This document shows, one piece after another, positions 36,639 through 45,852 of a DNA stretch of 64,000 nucleotides. This DNA is from Arthrobacter sp. EPSL27 (lineage in GTDB: Bacteria > Actinomycetota > Actinomycetes > Actinomycetales > Micrococcaceae). Below the pieces are notes generated by a model. It searched no databases, had not been told where the DNA came from, and was given only the letters and a program-made list of their open reading frames with translations. The DNA lies in NCBI RefSeq assembly GCF_001512305.1, contig NZ_LNUT01000004.1, forward strand, positions 506,664-570,663, written 5' to 3'. A program made the translations under genes and the position numbers. Each line of letters opens with the position of its first letter. Position 1 is the stretch's first letter.

Positions 36639-37790
36639 GTGACTGAGATAATTCTTGACGCTGCCCCTGACCTCGACTTCGACCTGAAGGGCCTCCCCAA
36701 GGTTTCCCTTCACGACCACCTGGACGGCGGACTCCGTCCGGCCACCATCATTGAACTGGCAGAGGCCGTCGGGCACGAGCTGCCCTCCACGGATCCCGTG
36801 GCCCTGGGGGAGTGGTTCCGCGAATCCGCCGACTCCGGCTCGCTGGTCCGCTACCTCGAGACCTTCGATCACACCGTGGCCGTGATGCAGACGAAGGAAG
36901 GCCTCTTCCGCGTCGCCAAGGAATTCGTCGAAGACCTCGCTGACGACGGCGTTGTCTACGGCGAGGTGCGCTGGGCACCCGAACAGCACCTTGCGAAGGG
37001 ACTGACCCTGGACGAGGTCGTCGAGGCCGTGCAGGCGGGGCTGGATGCCGGCGTCGACGCCGTCGCCGAGTCCGGCCGCGACATTCAGGTCGGCCAGCTG
37101 ATCACCGCCATGCGCCACGCAGACCGCGGCCAGGAGATCGCCGAGCTGGCGGTCCGCCACCGCAACAACGGCGCCGTCGGCTTCGACATCGCCGGCGCGG
37201 AGGACGGGTTCCTGCCGTCACGGTTCAAGGACGCCTTCACCTACCTCGCGCAGCACAACTTCCCGGCCACGGTCCACGCCGGTGAAGCCGCGGGACTCGA
37301 TAGCATCCAGTCCGCCCTGGTGGACGGCCGGGCCCTACGCCTGGGCCACGGCGTCCGCATCGCCGAAGACGTCACCGTCGAATTCGAAGAAGACGAGGAC
37401 GCCGAGAGCGACGAGTTCGGCGACAACATCGGCATGGTCACCCTCGGCGAGCTGGCCAGCTGGGTCCGCGACCGCGGGATCGCCCTGGAGATCTGCCCGT
37501 CGTCGAACCTGCAGACCGGCGCCATCGCCGGGTTCGGCGAAGGCATCGAAAGCCACCCGCTGGACATGCTCTACCAGCTGGGCTTCAACGTCACCATCAA
37601 CACGGACAACCGGCTGATGAGCGGCGTGACCCTCACCGACGAGTTCGAACTGCTGGTCGAAACGTTCGACTACGACCTCGACGACCTGCTGGAGCTCACG
37701 CTGAACGCCGCCGAGGCTGCCTTCCTGCCGCTTGAGGAGAAGGAAGCCCTCGTCGAATACATCAACGAGGCCTACGCCGACCTTGGCTAA
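36639..37790 (+). CDS. add: Adenosine deaminase
   Basis: Zinc enzyme converting adenosine to inosine, 383 aa. Metal and catalytic residues: KVSLHDHLDGGLRP, TVHAGEAAGLDSI, LRLGHGVRIAED, EICPSSNLQTG and NTDNRLMSGV. Between the helix after LRLGHGVR and the next strand is an acidic insert (residues about 247-262, EFEEDEDAESDEFGD) not usual for the family. GTG at 36639. It completes the nucleoside salvage set begun by cdd and deoA; its stop overlaps the TTG of mazG. Confidence 0.93.
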   Translation: MTEIILDAAPDLDFDLKGLPKVSLHDHLDGGLRPATIIELAEAVGHELPSTDPVALGEWFRESADSGSLVRYLETFDHTVAVMQTKEGLFRVAKEFVEDLADDGVVYGEVRWAPEQHLAKGLTLDEVVEAVQAGLDAGVDAVAESGRDIQVGQLITAMRHADRGQEIAELAVRHRNNGAVGFDIAGAEDGFLPSRFKDAFTYLAQHNFPATVHAGEAAGLDSIQSALVDGRALRLGHGVRIAEDVTVEFEEDEDAESDEFGDNIGMVTLGELASWVRDRGIALEICPSSNLQTGAIAGFGEGIESHPLDMLYQLGFNVTINTDNRLMSGVTLTDEFELLVETFDYDLDDLLELTLNAAEAAFLPLEEKEALVEYINEAYADLG

Positions 37791-38475
37791 GACGGACCCC
37801 ACCGCGGTGGGCGCGCTGGCCGGTAAGATAGCCGACCTGCGCGCCCACTGCCCCTGGATGGGCGCCCTCACCCATGAATCCCTCGTGGAGTACCTCCTCG
37901 AGGAGGCCTACGAGGTGGCGGAAACCATCGAGACGGACGGCAGCGACGCGGAGCTTAAGGCCGAACTCGGCGACGTCCTGCTCCAGGTGGTCCTCCACGC
38001 CCGCCTCGCCGAGGAGCGCAACGCCTTCACCCTCGACGACGTCGCCCGCGGACTCCACGCCAAAATGGTGCGCCGCAACCCGCACGTGTTCCGTCCCGAC
38101 GGAACACTGCAGGAGTCCTTCCCGGCGACCGTGGAGGACGTCGTCCGGACGTATGACGCCGTCAAACGCTCGGAGCAGGTGCTGCACTCCAGCGCTGAAA
38201 CATCCCGGCACGCCGCGCTCGGCGGGGTCCCCGCCGCCCTTCCCGCGCTGGCCCGGGCGCAGAAACTGCTGGACCGCGCCGAACGGGCGGGCCTCCCGGT
38301 GGCTGCGCAGCCGGTGGAGGTTCCGGCGACGGAAGCTGAGCTCGGCGACCTGCTCTTCGCCATGGCAGCCGCCGCCCGCGACCGGGGGCTGGACGCCGAA
38401 CGCGCCCTGCGCGGCGCCAACCGCCGCTTCCAGTCCGGCCCCGCCCCGGCCCCGGCGGGTGAACCGTCCGAGTGA
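37783..38475 (+). CDS. mazG: Nucleoside triphosphate pyrophosphohydrolase MazG
   Basis: House-cleaning enzyme that hydrolyses non-canonical or surplus NTPs to NMP and pyrophosphate. 230 aa. The first MazG domain has the canonical LRAHCPW, EExxE in LLEEAYEVAE and ExxD in KAELGDVLLQV. The C-terminal half (ELGDLLFAMAAAARDRGLDA) resembles the second MazG domain of E. coli MazG but lacks the EExxE helix, so it probably serves only in dimerisation. The start is inferred to be the TTG at 37783, overlapping the add stop by 8 bp. Confidence 0.88.
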   Translation: MAKTDPTAVGALAGKIADLRAHCPWMGALTHESLVEYLLEEAYEVAETIETDGSDAELKAELGDVLLQVVLHARLAEERNAFTLDDVARGLHAKMVRRNPHVFRPDGTLQESFPATVEDVVRTYDAVKRSEQVLHSSAETSRHAALGGVPAALPALARAQKLLDRAERAGLPVAAQPVEVPATEAELGDLLFAMAAAARDRGLDAERALRGANRRFQSGPAPAPAGEPSE

Positions 38476-38630
38476 TCCGCCACAAATGACGTCCGGGGAC
38501 TGGATAGGTTTCTGTAACTTATCCCACTCTCGACTAGGCTGGGTACCGACGAGGACGTCGGTCATTCAGCTTGATTCCCAGCTTGATTTCCCATCAGATT
38601 CCCAGCAGACCGCTTCACCAAAGGAGCTAA

Positions 38631-39914
<1,284 letters not shown>

Positions 39915-39930
39915 TAACAGCACGAACCGC

Positions 39931-39978
39931 GAACCGGTGGCTATGGTTGAAAGACCATGGCCACCGGTTCCGTTTTTT
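39931..39978 (+). terminator. Intrinsic terminator after eno
   Basis: Stem GAACCGGTGGCTATGG / CCATGGCCACCGGTTC (one mismatch), eight-base loop, then a run of six T after CG. The clearest rho-independent terminator in the window. Confidence 0.93.
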
Positions 39979-40034
39979 GGCACCTGCGGTGCCCGGCCTG
40001 GGCCGCGGACAGCAGCACAGATGACAGGAGTGAC

Positions 40035-40880
40035 ATGGCCACCCGCCGACCCAAGGTTCCCCGGGCCACGCCTGCGGCCCCGAAGTCTCAGGACGCGGGC
40101 GACGGCGGCGACGTCATCCAGGCTGACTTCGGCGCCACACGCGGCGCCCACCCTGGCCCCGCCGGGAAAACCGCCCCGCACCCCGGCCCCGCCGGGAAAA
40201 CCGCCCCGCACCCCGCCTCGCCCGGACAGCACCCCGGCCACACCGCCCGTGCCGGCTCCGGGCCGGCCAAGTCAGCCGCCGACGGCTCCGGGCCCGGCAA
40301 GTCAGCCACCGCCAAGTCAGCCGCTGCCAAGGCCGCTGCCGCGAAATCCGCAGCCGCAGCCTCCGCCGCGGGCCGGGCGGCCGCAGACCGACTGAGCGCC
40401 GCTACGCAGAAGCCCGCGGCCCCGGGCACCCCGGGCAAGGCTGCCGCCACCGGCCCGGCTTCCGGCGCTGGAACGGCCGAAGAGCACCCCGTCCCCGCCA
40501 AGGCCTTCTCCGGCCGCATGCTGGCGCTGCTGGTGGTCATGATCGCCATCACCATCATGCTGGCGCCCACGGTGAAGATTTACTTCGAAAAACGGGCCGA
40601 AATCGCCGCACTCCAGGCCGACATCGCGGCCAAGCAGTCCGAGCAGGACGACCTCCGGCGCCAAGTCTCACGGTGGCAGGATCCGAACTTCGTGAAGCAA
40701 CAGGCCCGCGACCGCATTAACATGGTTATGCCCGGTGAGACGGGCTACTGGGTTTTCGGCAGCGATCTTCCTGCCGGGTCCACCGGTGGCGCAGCCGGGA
40801 CAGGATCAGCACAAGACCCGGCCGAGCTGCCGTGGGTGGACTCCCTCTGGGATTCCATCCGGCGTTCGGCAACAGACTAA
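40035..40880 (+). CDS. Septum formation initiator (DivIC/FtsB) family protein
   Basis: Divisome protein of the FtsB/DivIC type, 281 aa. The conserved part is C-terminal: membrane helix MLALLVVMIAITIMLAPTVK (residues about 155-175), a coiled coil KRAEIAALQADIAAKQSEQD, then WQDPNFVKQQARDRINMVMPGE and YWVF. The first 150 residues are a cytoplasmic low-complexity region rich in Ala, Lys, Pro and Ser, with a duplicated GPAGKTAPHP unit (bases 40152-40210, period 30) and AKSAAAKAAAAKSAA runs. ATG at 40035 with AGGAG five bases upstream. Position after eno and before DUF501 is the standard actinobacterial order. Confidence 0.9.
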   Translation: MATRRPKVPRATPAAPKSQDAGDGGDVIQADFGATRGAHPGPAGKTAPHPGPAGKTAPHPASPGQHPGHTARAGSGPAKSAADGSGPGKSATAKSAAAKAAAAKSAAAASAAGRAAADRLSAATQKPAAPGTPGKAAATGPASGAGTAEEHPVPAKAFSGRMLALLVVMIAITIMLAPTVKIYFEKRAEIAALQADIAAKQSEQDDLRRQVSRWQDPNFVKQQARDRINMVMPGETGYWVFGSDLPAGSTGGAAGTGSAQDPAELPWVDSLWDSIRRSATD

Positions 40881-40946
40881 AGACGCGGTGCCCGCCGCAG
40901 GATTGTCAGCCGGACAACCCAGACAGGGCAGGAAGGTGCCGCCCCC

Positions 40947-41714
40947 GTGGACCAGAACCAGGTGGACCAGAACCAAGCGGACCAGACGCCCAGGTCAGGA
41001 AATGGCGGCGCAGGAGGCCCGGCAACACCGGAGGACCCCCGCTCCGCCGCGGAGTCCCGCCGGCCCTCGCCCCGCGACCTGGACGTCCTGAGCCGGCAGC
41101 TGGGCCGCCCGGTGCGCGACGTCGTCGAGATCCCCGCCCGATGCGTCTGCGGCAAGCCGCTGGTCGCGGCCACCTCACCGCGGCTGAGCAACGGCACCCC
41201 GTTCCCCACCACCTTCTACCTCACCCACCCCGTCATCACCTCGGCAGTGTCGCGGCTCGAGGCCGCGGGCCTGATGAACGAGATGAACGAACGGCTCGGG
41301 GGAGACAGCGCCCTCGCCGCGGACTACCGCGCAGCCCACGCGGCGTACTTGGTGTCCCGCGCAGAAATCGGTGCCCGGTCCGGCATCGGAGCCGTCCCCG
41401 AAATCGACGGCATCTCCGCCGGCGGGATGCCCACCCGCGTCAAGTGCCTGCACGTGCTGGTGGGCCACTCCCTGGCCGCCGGTCCCGGGGTGAACCCGCT
41501 CGGGGACGAAGCCCTCGCCGCAATCAGCGAGTGGTGGACCAAAGACCGGTGCTACTGCGACGGCGCCTGGGACACCGGCGGGGAGGCTCCCTCGCAGGAC
41601 CTCAGCCGGCACGGACCGCAGGGCCTCCCGGAGATCGTGGGCCGGCCGGCCCCCGTCCGGAAGTCACGCACCGAGGAGCCCGGCGCTGCCGGCGCCAGCG
41701 GGGCCGGCCAGTGA
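40947..41714 (+). CDS. DUF501 domain-containing protein
   Basis: 255 aa, function unknown. DUF501 core: DLDVLSRQLGRPVRDVVEIP, RCVCGKPLVAATSPRLSNGT, PFPTTFYLTHPVITSAVSRLE, DGISAGGMPTRVKCLHVLVG and the terminal CYCDGAWD. The conserved Cys and His residues hint at metal binding, but no role is proved. Present between DivIC and Ppx in many Actinobacteria. GTG at 40947; the first 30 and last 30 residues are polar and poorly conserved. Overlaps ppx by GTGA. Confidence 0.88.
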   Translation: MDQNQVDQNQADQTPRSGNGGAGGPATPEDPRSAAESRRPSPRDLDVLSRQLGRPVRDVVEIPARCVCGKPLVAATSPRLSNGTPFPTTFYLTHPVITSAVSRLEAAGLMNEMNERLGGDSALAADYRAAHAAYLVSRAEIGARSGIGAVPEIDGISAGGMPTRVKCLHVLVGHSLAAGPGVNPLGDEALAAISEWWTKDRCYCDGAWDTGGEAPSQDLSRHGPQGLPEIVGRPAPVRKSRTEEPGAAGASGAGQ

Positions 41715-42688
41715 GCCGCGTCGCCGCCGTCGACTGCGGCACCAACTCGATCCGCCTGCTCATTGCCGACGTCAACGCTGCCGACGTCAACGCTGCCGAT
41801 GCGGGCACCGGCGCCCCGGCGCCCCGGCTGGCCGACGTCGTGCGCGAGATGCGCGTGGTCCGGCTGGGCCAGGGCGTGGACGCCACCGGCGAGCTCGCCC
41901 AGGAAGCCCTGGACCGGACCTTCGCCGCCACCGCGGACTATGCCGCCGAGATCCGCAGCCACGAGGCCGCCAGTGTGCGTTTCGTCGCGACGTCGGCCAC
42001 CCGCGACGCCCGCAACCGGCAGGTCTTCGTCGACGGCATCCGCGAGATCCTCGGCGTCGAGCCCGAGGTGGTCACCGGCGATGAAGAGGCCGCACTGTCC
42101 TTCGCCGGCGCCAGCAGCGTCCTGCCCTCCCGCGGACAGGATCCCGTCCTCGTGGTGGACCTCGGCGGCGGCAGCACGGAGTTCGTGCTCGGCAACGCCG
42201 ATGGCGTCATCGCCGCCAAGTCGGTGGACATCGGCTGCGTCCGGATGACCGAACGCCACCTGCAGAGCGATCCGCCCACGGCGGCGCAGATTGAAGCCGC
42301 GGAGGCGGACGTCGACGCCGCCATTGATGAAGCGGCGCGGACGGTGCCGCTGGAGCGCAGCGCCGTCGTCGTCGGGGTGGCGGGTTCCATCACCACCATC
42401 ACGGCCCACGCGCTGGCCCTGCCGGAATACTCCGCGGCGGCCATCCACGGCACGGAACTTTCGCTGGATGCCGTGCGCCAGGCCTGCACCGAACTGCTCG
42501 GGATGACCCATGCCGAACGTGCCGCGCTGCCCTACATGCACCCCGGCCGGGTGGACGTGATTGGCGCCGGCGCCCTCGTCTGGCGGCGCGTTCTGGAACG
42601 CCTTGCCAGTGCCACGGATGGCAGGGTGACGACGGCCGTGACCAGTGAACACGATATTCTTGACGGAATTGCCCTCAGTATCAGCTAA
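41711..42688 (+). CDS. ppx: Ppx/GppA family exopolyphosphatase
   Basis: 325 aa single-module exopolyphosphatase / pppGpp phosphohydrolase of the ASKHA fold: VAAVDCGTNSIRLLIADV, SVRFVATSATRDARNR, GDEEAALSFAGASSV, VLVVDLGGGSTEFVLG and MTHAERAALPYMHPGRVDVIG. It lacks the C-terminal HD domain of E. coli Ppx, as usual for actinobacterial copies. A duplicated NAADVNAAD (12-bp unit) lengthens a loop after strand 1. GTG at 41711. Confidence 0.93.
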   Translation: MSRVAAVDCGTNSIRLLIADVNAADVNAADAGTGAPAPRLADVVREMRVVRLGQGVDATGELAQEALDRTFAATADYAAEIRSHEAASVRFVATSATRDARNRQVFVDGIREILGVEPEVVTGDEEAALSFAGASSVLPSRGQDPVLVVDLGGGSTEFVLGNADGVIAAKSVDIGCVRMTERHLQSDPPTAAQIEAAEADVDAAIDEAARTVPLERSAVVVGVAGSITTITAHALALPEYSAAAIHGTELSLDAVRQACTELLGMTHAERAALPYMHPGRVDVIGAGALVWRRVLERLASATDGRVTTAVTSEHDILDGIALSIS

Positions 42689-42819
42689 GCCGCAGGGCGT
42701 CAGCTAAGCCGGGGGCATCAGTTAGGCCGCAGGGGTTCAGCCGGGCCGCAGTGAACCAGCCAGGCGACTGGCAGCAGAGCGACCGCACGGCCACCAGCAA
42801 CCCCGCCGATAGGACCCGA

Positions 42820-44208
42820 ATGACCAGAGCAACAGACCGGCGCCGCCGGACCGCCTCCGCGTTGATGGCCTTGGCCCTGGCGGGCGGCACCGCCGCCACC
42901 ACCCTCGCGGCAGCACCCGCCGCGCACGCCGACGAATGGCGGGACAAGCAGTACTGGCTGGACGAATCCGGCATCACCAAGGCCTGGGAGGTGTCCAAGG
43001 GCGCCAACGTCAAGATCGCCGTGATCGACAGCGGCGTGGACGGCAAGCACCAGGACCTCGCCGGTGTCCTGTCCGGCGGCGTCGACGTCTCCGGCGCCGG
43101 CAGCCCGGACGGCCAGAAAAGCATCGGCGCGAAGCCTGAGCACGGGACCCTCGTCGCCACCATGCTGGCCGGCCGCGGGCACCAGCCCGCCGACTCGACC
43201 GCCAAGCCCAGCCCGAGCGCCGGCCCCACCGTGGGCCCGGACGGCATTGTCGGCGTGGCGCCCGAGGCGCAGCTCCTGTCCGTCTCCACCTGGCTCGGAT
43301 CGCCAAACCCCGGCGGGAAGAGCGATCAGGACCAGATACCCCAGGCCGTCCGCTGGGCCGTCGACAACGGCGCCGGCGTCATCAACATCTCGCTCGGCAG
43401 CACCTCGCCGGAATGGCCGCAGAGCTGGGACGCCGCGTTCCTGTACGCGGAGCAGAAAAACGTTGTCATCGTCGCTGCCGCCGGCAACCGCGGTGGCGGC
43501 AACGTCCAGGTGGGGGCCCCGGCCACCATCCCCGGGGTGCTGACCGTCGCCGGCCTGGACCGCAAGGGAAACGCCAGCATCGATTCCTCATCCCAGGGGA
43601 TCAGCATCGGCGTCGCCGCCCCGGCGGAAAACCTGATCGGGGGGCTGCCTGGCGGCGACTACACGGAGTGGGCCGGCACCTCGGGGGCCACGCCCATCGT
43701 CGCCGGCGTGGCAGCACTGATCCGCTCCAAGTGGCCGGACATGACGGCCAACCAGGTCATCAACCGAATCGTCAGCACGGCCAAGGACGCCGGCGCGCCG
43801 GGACGGGACCCGCTGTACGGCTTCGGGATCCTCGACGCCGAGGCTGCGCTCAAGGACGACGTGCCGGAAACCCGCCTGAACCCGCTCGGCTCGATTTCCG
43901 ACTGGATCCGGGTCCACCGCCGCGGCAACCTGGCCACCACGCCGGCCGCCGCCGCGGCGCCGCCCACCAGTGCGGCGCCCACCCTCCCGGAAGCCACCGT
44001 GCCGGTCGCGGAGGCCCCGTCCGGGCTGGACAGTGCCGTGCCCGCCATGGTGGTGCTCGGCTTCGGCGGACTGTTCCTGTGCATCGTGGGAGCCGCCGTG
44101 TTCCAGATCAGGCGGGCCGTGCGCGCCGCCCCCGCCGCGGGCCCCGACGGCGCAGGCAGCCCGGGTACCGGGGTCCTGGATCCGGTGGATTCCGGCGGCA
44201 AACCGTAG
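42820..44208 (+). CDS. Membrane-anchored subtilisin-family serine protease, mycosin-like
   Basis: 462 aa exported protease. A signal peptide ends at AAHA-DEW; the catalytic triad is Asp in AVIDSGVDGKHQDL, His in PEHGTLVATMLAG and Ser in WAGTSGATPIVAGVAALI; a C-terminal anchor (AMVVLGFGGLFLCIVGAAVF) is followed by a short basic tail. This domain order is that of mycosins (MycP) of type VII secretion, but no ESX genes are in the window. Start taken as ATG 42820 (AGGA seven bases upstream); the frame is open to GTG 42751. The stop codon sits directly beside the Rex/CRP-like palindrome of the next gene. Confidence 0.88.
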   Translation: MTRATDRRRRTASALMALALAGGTAATTLAAAPAAHADEWRDKQYWLDESGITKAWEVSKGANVKIAVIDSGVDGKHQDLAGVLSGGVDVSGAGSPDGQKSIGAKPEHGTLVATMLAGRGHQPADSTAKPSPSAGPTVGPDGIVGVAPEAQLLSVSTWLGSPNPGGKSDQDQIPQAVRWAVDNGAGVINISLGSTSPEWPQSWDAAFLYAEQKNVVIVAAAGNRGGGNVQVGAPATIPGVLTVAGLDRKGNASIDSSSQGISIGVAAPAENLIGGLPGGDYTEWAGTSGATPIVAGVAALIRSKWPDMTANQVINRIVSTAKDAGAPGRDPLYGFGILDAEAALKDDVPETRLNPLGSISDWIRVHRRGNLATTPAAAAAPPTSAAPTLPEATVPVAEAPSGLDSAVPAMVVLGFGGLFLCIVGAAVFQIRRAVRAAPAAGPDGAGSPGTGVLDPVDSGGKP

Positions 44209-44209
44209 T

Positions 44210-44227
44210 TAGTGAAGTTTTTCACAA
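44210..44227 (+). promoter_or_regulatory. Rex- or CRP-like operator upstream of ndh
   Basis: TAGTGAA-GTTT-TTCACAA matches the actinobacterial Rex operator (TTGTGAA-N4-TTCACAA) at 13 of 14 arm positions and begins 2 bp after the protease stop codon. The arms also read GTGA-N6-TCAC, the CRP/GlxR pattern, so the two cannot be fully separated; the A/T next to the arms favours Rex. TATTCT at 44234-44239 could be the -10 box. It also forms part of a larger hairpin (44203-44234). Confidence 0.65.
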
Positions 44228-44247
44228 ACTACGGTATTCTTGAGGGC

Positions 44248-45729
44248 ATGGCATCCTCCCCTCAGCTCCAGGACCGTCCCAGGGTACTCGTCGTCGGCGG
44301 CGGGTACGTCGGCCTGTACGTAGCCCTCAAACTGCAGAAGAAGATCGCGAACGCCGGTGGCATCGTCACCGTCGTTGATCCGCTGCCCTACATGACCTAC
44401 CAGCCCTTCCTCCCCGAAGTTGCCGGCGGCAACATCGAGGCACGCCACGCCGTTGTCTCGCACCGCAAGCACCTCAAGCAGACCGAGCTCATCCAGGGCC
44501 GCGTCACCTCGATCGACCACGCCAACCGCACCGCCGTGGTTGCCCCGGCCGACGGCGGAGCCAACTTCGAGGTTCCCTACTTCGACGTCGTCGTGGCCGC
44601 AGGTGCGATCACCCGCACGTTCCCGATCAAGGGCCTCGCGGACAAGGGCATCGGCCTCAAGACCATCGAGGAGGCCGTCGCCCTGCGCAACGGCGTGCTC
44701 GAGCGGATCGAGACCGGCTCGCTCATGACCGACCCGGTGGAGCGCGCCCGCGCCCTGACCTTCGTCGTCGTCGGCGGCGGTTTTGCCGGCATCGAGTGCA
44801 TCACCGAAATGGAAGACCTGGCCCGCGCCGCGGTCAAGAACAACCCGCGCGTCAAGCAGGAGGAAGTCCGCTTCGTCCTGGTTGAAGCCATGGGCCGGAT
44901 CATGCCCGAAGTGACCGAGAGCCAGGCCCAGTGGGTCGTCGAGCACCTCCGCAGCCGCGGCATCGAGGTCCTCCTGAACACCTCGCTGGACAACGCCGAG
45001 GGTTCGCTGAAGCTCATCAACCTCCCGGACAAGACCCCGGCGCAGGAATTCGAGTCGGACACCCTCGTCTGGACCGCCGGTGTCCAGGCGAACCCGATGA
45101 TCCGTTCCACCGACTTCCCGCTGGAGCCGCGCGGACGCGTCCGCGTCCTGCCGGACCTGCGCATCGCGGGCGACGAGGGCATCATTGACAACGCCTGGGC
45201 TGCCGGCGACATCGCCGCCGTCCCGGACCTCACGGGCAACGGCCTGCCGGACGGCACCTGCGTCCCCAACGCCCAGCACGCGCTGCGCCAGGCCAAGCGG
45301 CTCGCCAAGAACCTGTGGGCATCCCGCTGGGACAAGCCGCTGACCGACTACAAGCACAAGAACCTGGGCGCCGTCGCAGGCTTTGGCGAATGGAAGGGTG
45401 TGGCCAACCTCAAGGTTGTTGGCCGGATCGGCCTCAAGGGCCCGCTGGCCTGGCTGGCGCACCGCGGCTACCACGGCCTGGCGATGCCCACGGTGGAGCG
45501 CAAGCTCCGCGTGATCTTCGGCTGGATCCTGTCCTTCTTCGTGGGACGCGACACCACCCAGCTGATGGATCTGGACAACCCCCGCGGCGCCTTCGTGGCC
45601 GCCGCGACCCCGGCCCCGAAGCCGGCGGCTGCCCCCGCCGCACCGCCCGCCGACGCGTCCGCCGGCAAGCCGGCGGCCGAGGCCGGAAAGCCTGCGAACA
45701 AGGAAGCGGTTTCGGCCGAGTCCAAGTAA
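44248..45729 (+). CDS. ndh: Type II NADH dehydrogenase (NAD(P)/FAD-dependent oxidoreductase)
   Basis: Non-proton-pumping respiratory NADH:quinone oxidoreductase, peripheral membrane protein, 493 aa. Two dinucleotide sites: VLVVGGGYVGLYVALKLQKK (FAD) and TFVVVGGGFAGIECITEM (NADH), with YMTYQPFLPEVAGGNIEARH, LVWTAGVQANPMI and AAGDIAAVPDLTG. The C-terminal helix VIFGWILSFFVGRDTTQ probably docks the protein to the membrane; an Ala/Pro-rich tail follows. ATG at 44248 with GAGGG very close; no other start fits. Control by a redox sensor is likely from the upstream palindrome. Confidence 0.94.
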   Translation: MASSPQLQDRPRVLVVGGGYVGLYVALKLQKKIANAGGIVTVVDPLPYMTYQPFLPEVAGGNIEARHAVVSHRKHLKQTELIQGRVTSIDHANRTAVVAPADGGANFEVPYFDVVVAAGAITRTFPIKGLADKGIGLKTIEEAVALRNGVLERIETGSLMTDPVERARALTFVVVGGGFAGIECITEMEDLARAAVKNNPRVKQEEVRFVLVEAMGRIMPEVTESQAQWVVEHLRSRGIEVLLNTSLDNAEGSLKLINLPDKTPAQEFESDTLVWTAGVQANPMIRSTDFPLEPRGRVRVLPDLRIAGDEGIIDNAWAAGDIAAVPDLTGNGLPDGTCVPNAQHALRQAKRLAKNLWASRWDKPLTDYKHKNLGAVAGFGEWKGVANLKVVGRIGLKGPLAWLAHRGYHGLAMPTVERKLRVIFGWILSFFVGRDTTQLMDLDNPRGAFVAAATPAPKPAAAPAAPPADASAGKPAAEAGKPANKEAVSAESK

Positions 45730-45744
45730 CACTGCAGCAGCCTT

Positions 45745-45783
45745 CGACGGCGGCCGTTCCCCCTGGGGGAGCGGCCGCCGTCG
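45745..45783 (+). terminator. Terminator-like hairpin after ndh
   Basis: Stem CGACGGCGGCCG / CGGCCGCCGTCG extended by TCCCC/GGGGA around a three-base loop; no T-run follows. Confidence 0.7.
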
Positions 45784-45852
45784 CTGTTAACCGGCGGTAC
45801 CGCGCCGGTGGCGGGACGGCGCCAGCAGCGGGACCGCGCCTAGACTGGCTCC

